NCBI GenBank assembly: GCA_900544985.1
Contig: UQXK01000007.1
Span: 1-53,516 of the forward strand
Source of the DNA: an uncultured Eubacteriales bacterium
Lineage (GTDB): Bacteria > Bacillota > Clostridia > Oscillospirales > CAG-272
Length of the DNA stretch: 53,516 nt
Direction: 5' to 3'
Under the pieces are notes generated by a model that saw nothing but the letters and a program-made list of their open reading frames with translations, was not told the DNA's origin and ran no database searches. Shown piece by piece: positions 51,623 to 53,516 of this stretch (positions are counted from its first letter, which is position 1; each line of letters starts with the position of its first letter). A program made the translations under genes and the position numbers.

Positions 51623-52165
51623 ATGAGCATTGGCAACAGTAACGAGGCCAGATGGTATGTCGTTCATACTTATTCCGGTTACGAAAACAAGGTTAAAACA
51701 AATCTCGAAAAAATAATCGAGAATCGCGGAATACAGGATCAGATAATCGAAGTCAAAGTCCCCGTTGAAAAAATCGTCGAAACAAATTCGGACGGCGTGC
51801 AGAAAGAGACCGAATTAAAGCTCTTCCCCGCATACGTATTTGTAAAAATGATAATGACGGACGAAACATGGCATGTCGTAAGAAACATTACAGGTTCAAC
51901 AGGTTTTGTAGGTCCCGGCTCGCGCCCCGTACCGCTTACGGACAGCGAGGTAGAAGCGCTCGGCGTTGAGACAGCTCATGTCGAAACTTCCAAATTCGCA
52001 AAGGGCGATGAAGTCAAGATCACAGTCGGACCCATGGCAGGTTTTACCGGAAAAGTGGATTCTGTTTCGGAAAACGGCAAAAAAATCACGGTTCTTGCAT
52101 CCGTTTTCGGTCGCGAGACTCCCGTGGAACTCGACGCTTCCAGCGTAGAGCTTAACAAAGACTAA
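51623..52165 (+). CDS. nusG: Transcription termination/antitermination factor NusG
   Basis: 180 aa. NGN domain (about 10-115: WYVVHTYSGYENKVKTNLEK, AYVFVKM) and a C-terminal KOW domain (about 128-180: GDEVKITVGPMAGFTGKV). NusG binds RNA polymerase and affects pausing and termination. Spaced 19 bases after secE with AAGGAG. Confidence 0.97.
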   Translation: MSIGNSNEARWYVVHTYSGYENKVKTNLEKIIENRGIQDQIIEVKVPVEKIVETNSDGVQKETELKLFPAYVFVKMIMTDETWHVVRNITGSTGFVGPGSRPVPLTDSEVEALGVETAHVETSKFAKGDEVKITVGPMAGFTGKVDSVSENGKKITVLASVFGRETPVELDASSVELNKD

Positions 52166-52270
52166 AAAACATTCGCATACACCGCATTTTTGCCGCGGCG
52201 TGTGTAAAGGTGGGAGGAAGAAAAATTCTTTAATTCTTCCGCGGATACCACATTTGGAGGTGTAATTTTT
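52166..52270 (+). promoter_or_regulatory. rplK leader, possible L1 control site
   Basis: 105 bases between nusG and rplK. A stem GGAAGAA / TTCTTCC (52214-52220, 52234-52240) sits inside GTGG / CCAC (52210-52213, 52248-52251) with an asymmetric bulge, and the GGAGGTG ribosome site follows. Ribosomal protein L1 is known to repress the L11-L1 operon by binding such a leader; I infer the same here. Confidence 0.5.
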
Positions 52271-52696
52271 ATGGCAAAGAAAATAATTGCTTTCATCAAG
52301 TTGCAGATCCCCGCAGGAAAAGCAACTCCCCAGCCGCCTATCGGTCCTGCTCTCGGTCAGCACGGCGTTAACATAGCGGCTTTCACAAAAGAGTTCAATG
52401 AAAGAACAAAGAACGATATGGGTCTTATAATCCCTGTTGTAATCACAGTTTACGCAGATCGTTCTTTCTCCTTCATCACAAAGACTCCCCCTGCTGCTGT
52501 TCTTATAAAGAAAGCTTGCGGCATCGAAACCGCTTCCGCTACTCCTAACAAAACAAAAGTAGCAAGCATCACAAAAGCACAGGTAGAAGAAATAGCAAAG
52601 ACCAAACTTCCCGACCTCAATGCGACATCTCTCGAATCCGCAATGAGCATGGTTGCAGGCACAGCCCGCAGCATGGGAATTACGGTAGTTGACTGA
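52271..52696 (+). CDS. rplK: Ribosomal protein uL11
   Basis: 141 aa, standard length. IKLQIPAGKATPQPPIGPALGQHGVNI is split here by the family signature PAGKATPQPPIGPALGQ; the C-terminal rRNA-binding domain ends MSMVAGTARSMGITVVD. Part of the GTPase-associated centre of the 50S subunit. GGAGGTG upstream. Confidence 0.97.
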   Translation: MAKKIIAFIKLQIPAGKATPQPPIGPALGQHGVNIAAFTKEFNERTKNDMGLIIPVVITVYADRSFSFITKTPPAAVLIKKACGIETASATPNKTKVASITKAQVEEIAKTKLPDLNATSLESAMSMVAGTARSMGITVVD

Positions 52697-52712
52697 AAGG
52701 GGGAAGAAAACA

Positions 52713-53408
52713 ATGTTTAAAGGTAAGAAATATCAGGACAGCGCAAAGCTCGTCGACAAAACAAAACTTTACGACGCAAACGAAGCAATCGCTCTCGTAT
52801 GCCAGACATCAAAAGCAAAATTTGATGAAACAATAGAACTTCACCTTCGTTTGGGTGTTGACAGCCGCTACGCAGATCAGCAGGTCCGCGGTGCTGTCGT
52901 TCTCCCCAACGGTACAGGTAAAAAGGTAAGAACGCTCGTATTCGCAAAAGGCGACAAAGCAGAAGCTGCAAAAGCTGCCGGCGCAGAATACGTAGGCGCA
53001 GAAGACATGGTTGCAAAGATCACAACAGAGAACTGGTTTGATTTCGACGTTGTAATCGCATCTCCCGACATGATGGGCGTTATCGGTAAACTCGGTAAAG
53101 TGCTCGGACCTAAGGGTCTTATGCCTAACCCGAAAGCCGGAACGGTTACTCCCGACGTTGCTCGTGCAGTAACAGAAGCAAAAGCAGGTAAAGTTGAATA
53201 CCGTCTCGACAAAACAAATATCATCCACTGCCCTATCGGAAAGGCTTCTTTCGGTCCCGAAAAGCTTCAAGAGAACTTTGATGCTCTCGTAGGCGCCGTT
53301 ATAAAAGCAAGACCTGCCGCTGTTAAAGGTCAGTATATAAAGAGCTGCGTTGTCGCTTCGACAATGGGTCCCGGAGTAAAGATCAACTCCGCAAAGCTCA
53401 GCGTATAA
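52713..53408 (+). CDS. rplA: Ribosomal protein uL1
   Basis: 231 aa from the ATG at 52713 (MFKGKKYQ), chosen over an earlier start because AAGGGGG lies nine bases upstream and the family starts there. Signature blocks VRGAVVLPNGTGK and GKLGKVLGPKGLMPNPK. Component of the L1 stalk and usual autoregulator of its operon. Confidence 0.97.
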   Translation: MFKGKKYQDSAKLVDKTKLYDANEAIALVCQTSKAKFDETIELHLRLGVDSRYADQQVRGAVVLPNGTGKKVRTLVFAKGDKAEAAKAAGAEYVGAEDMVAKITTENWFDFDVVIASPDMMGVIGKLGKVLGPKGLMPNPKAGTVTPDVARAVTEAKAGKVEYRLDKTNIIHCPIGKASFGPEKLQENFDALVGAVIKARPAAVKGQYIKSCVVASTMGPGVKINSAKLSV

Positions 53409-53425
53409 TTTTGCTAGAAAAAAGA

Positions 53426-53458
53426 AAAAGGAATGTATATTTTATACATTCCTTTTTT
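53426..53458 (+). terminator. Terminator after rplA
   Basis: AAAAGGAATGTATA / TATACATTCCTTTT perfect stem with T-run. The last ~55 bases contain a TATACT near 53470 that may belong to the promoter of the rplJL leader beyond the window. Confidence 0.9.
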
Positions 53459-53516
53459 GTTTTGGTGGATTATACTATCAAGTGCAACAGGAAGAAAAAA
53501 ATAGAAGTTCATACGA

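Overview
The window looks like the chromosome of a spore-forming, anaerobic, gut-type member of the Clostridia (Firmicutes). This rests on a pair of CotF-type spore coat genes, the long Firmicute form of GalT, tRNA genes with an encoded CCA, the rpmG-secE-nusG-rplK-rplA order, a Mn2+ (yybP-ykoY) riboswitch and consensus TTGACA-17-TATAAT promoters. Base composition is moderately low in GC with heavy use of ATA and AGA codons. The first 1.6 kb (a serine recombinase relic) is visibly GC-richer and looks acquired.

Layout. 1-1.6 kb: the decayed end of a mobile element. 1.7-5.1 kb: an S41 peptidase, a TfoX-domain protein, tRNA-Thr and tRNA-Tyr, and a lipoprotein. 5.3-8.1 kb: a P-type Ca2+/Mn2+ ATPase under a Mn2+ riboswitch. 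8.4-12.4 kb: a MarR repressor with two tandem operators and a heterodimeric ABC exporter. 12.6-17.8 kb: cytidine deaminase, a GH109-like oxidoreductase, two unknown membrane proteins and a GNAT acetyltransferase. 18-20.3 kb: a YitT protein, a small Zn-ribbon protein and a GH27 alpha-galactosidase. 20.6-24.9 kb: a two-component system, three ~100-bp tandem repeats and a membrane GT2 glycosyltransferase.

25.3-32.5 kb: one tightly packed minus-strand run (rRNA methyltransferase, galT, a second heterodimeric ABC exporter, pyridoxal kinase). 32.7-35.2 kb: birA, a Vat/CatB-type acetyltransferase with a possible leader peptide, and bioY with a BirA-like operator. 35.3-37.4 kb: spore coat genes and a MATE exporter with an attenuator-like leader. 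37.5-45.5 kb: a HAD phosphatase, two SGNH hydrolases, pyroglutamyl peptidase, an alpha/beta hydrolase, an SDR, purA, a NYN-domain protein and a DUF3006 protein. 45.6-50.7 kb: ligA, a Nudix hydrolase, obg and a C45/choloylglycine-hydrolase-like lipoprotein. 50.8-53.4 kb: the rpmG-secE-nusG-rplK-rplA cluster with a long structured leader; rplJL probably follow beyond the edge.

Common threads are export and resistance-type genes (two ABC heterodimers, MATE, Vat-like enzyme), glycan use (GH27, GH109-like, GalT, SGNH esterases) and biotin control (birA/bioY). I see no CRISPR array, phage or defence island. The least explained items are the repeat family at 23.3-23.6 and 35.8 kb, the leaders of the rpmG, MATE and Vat-like genes, and the 7-TM/GT-C-like membrane protein pair.
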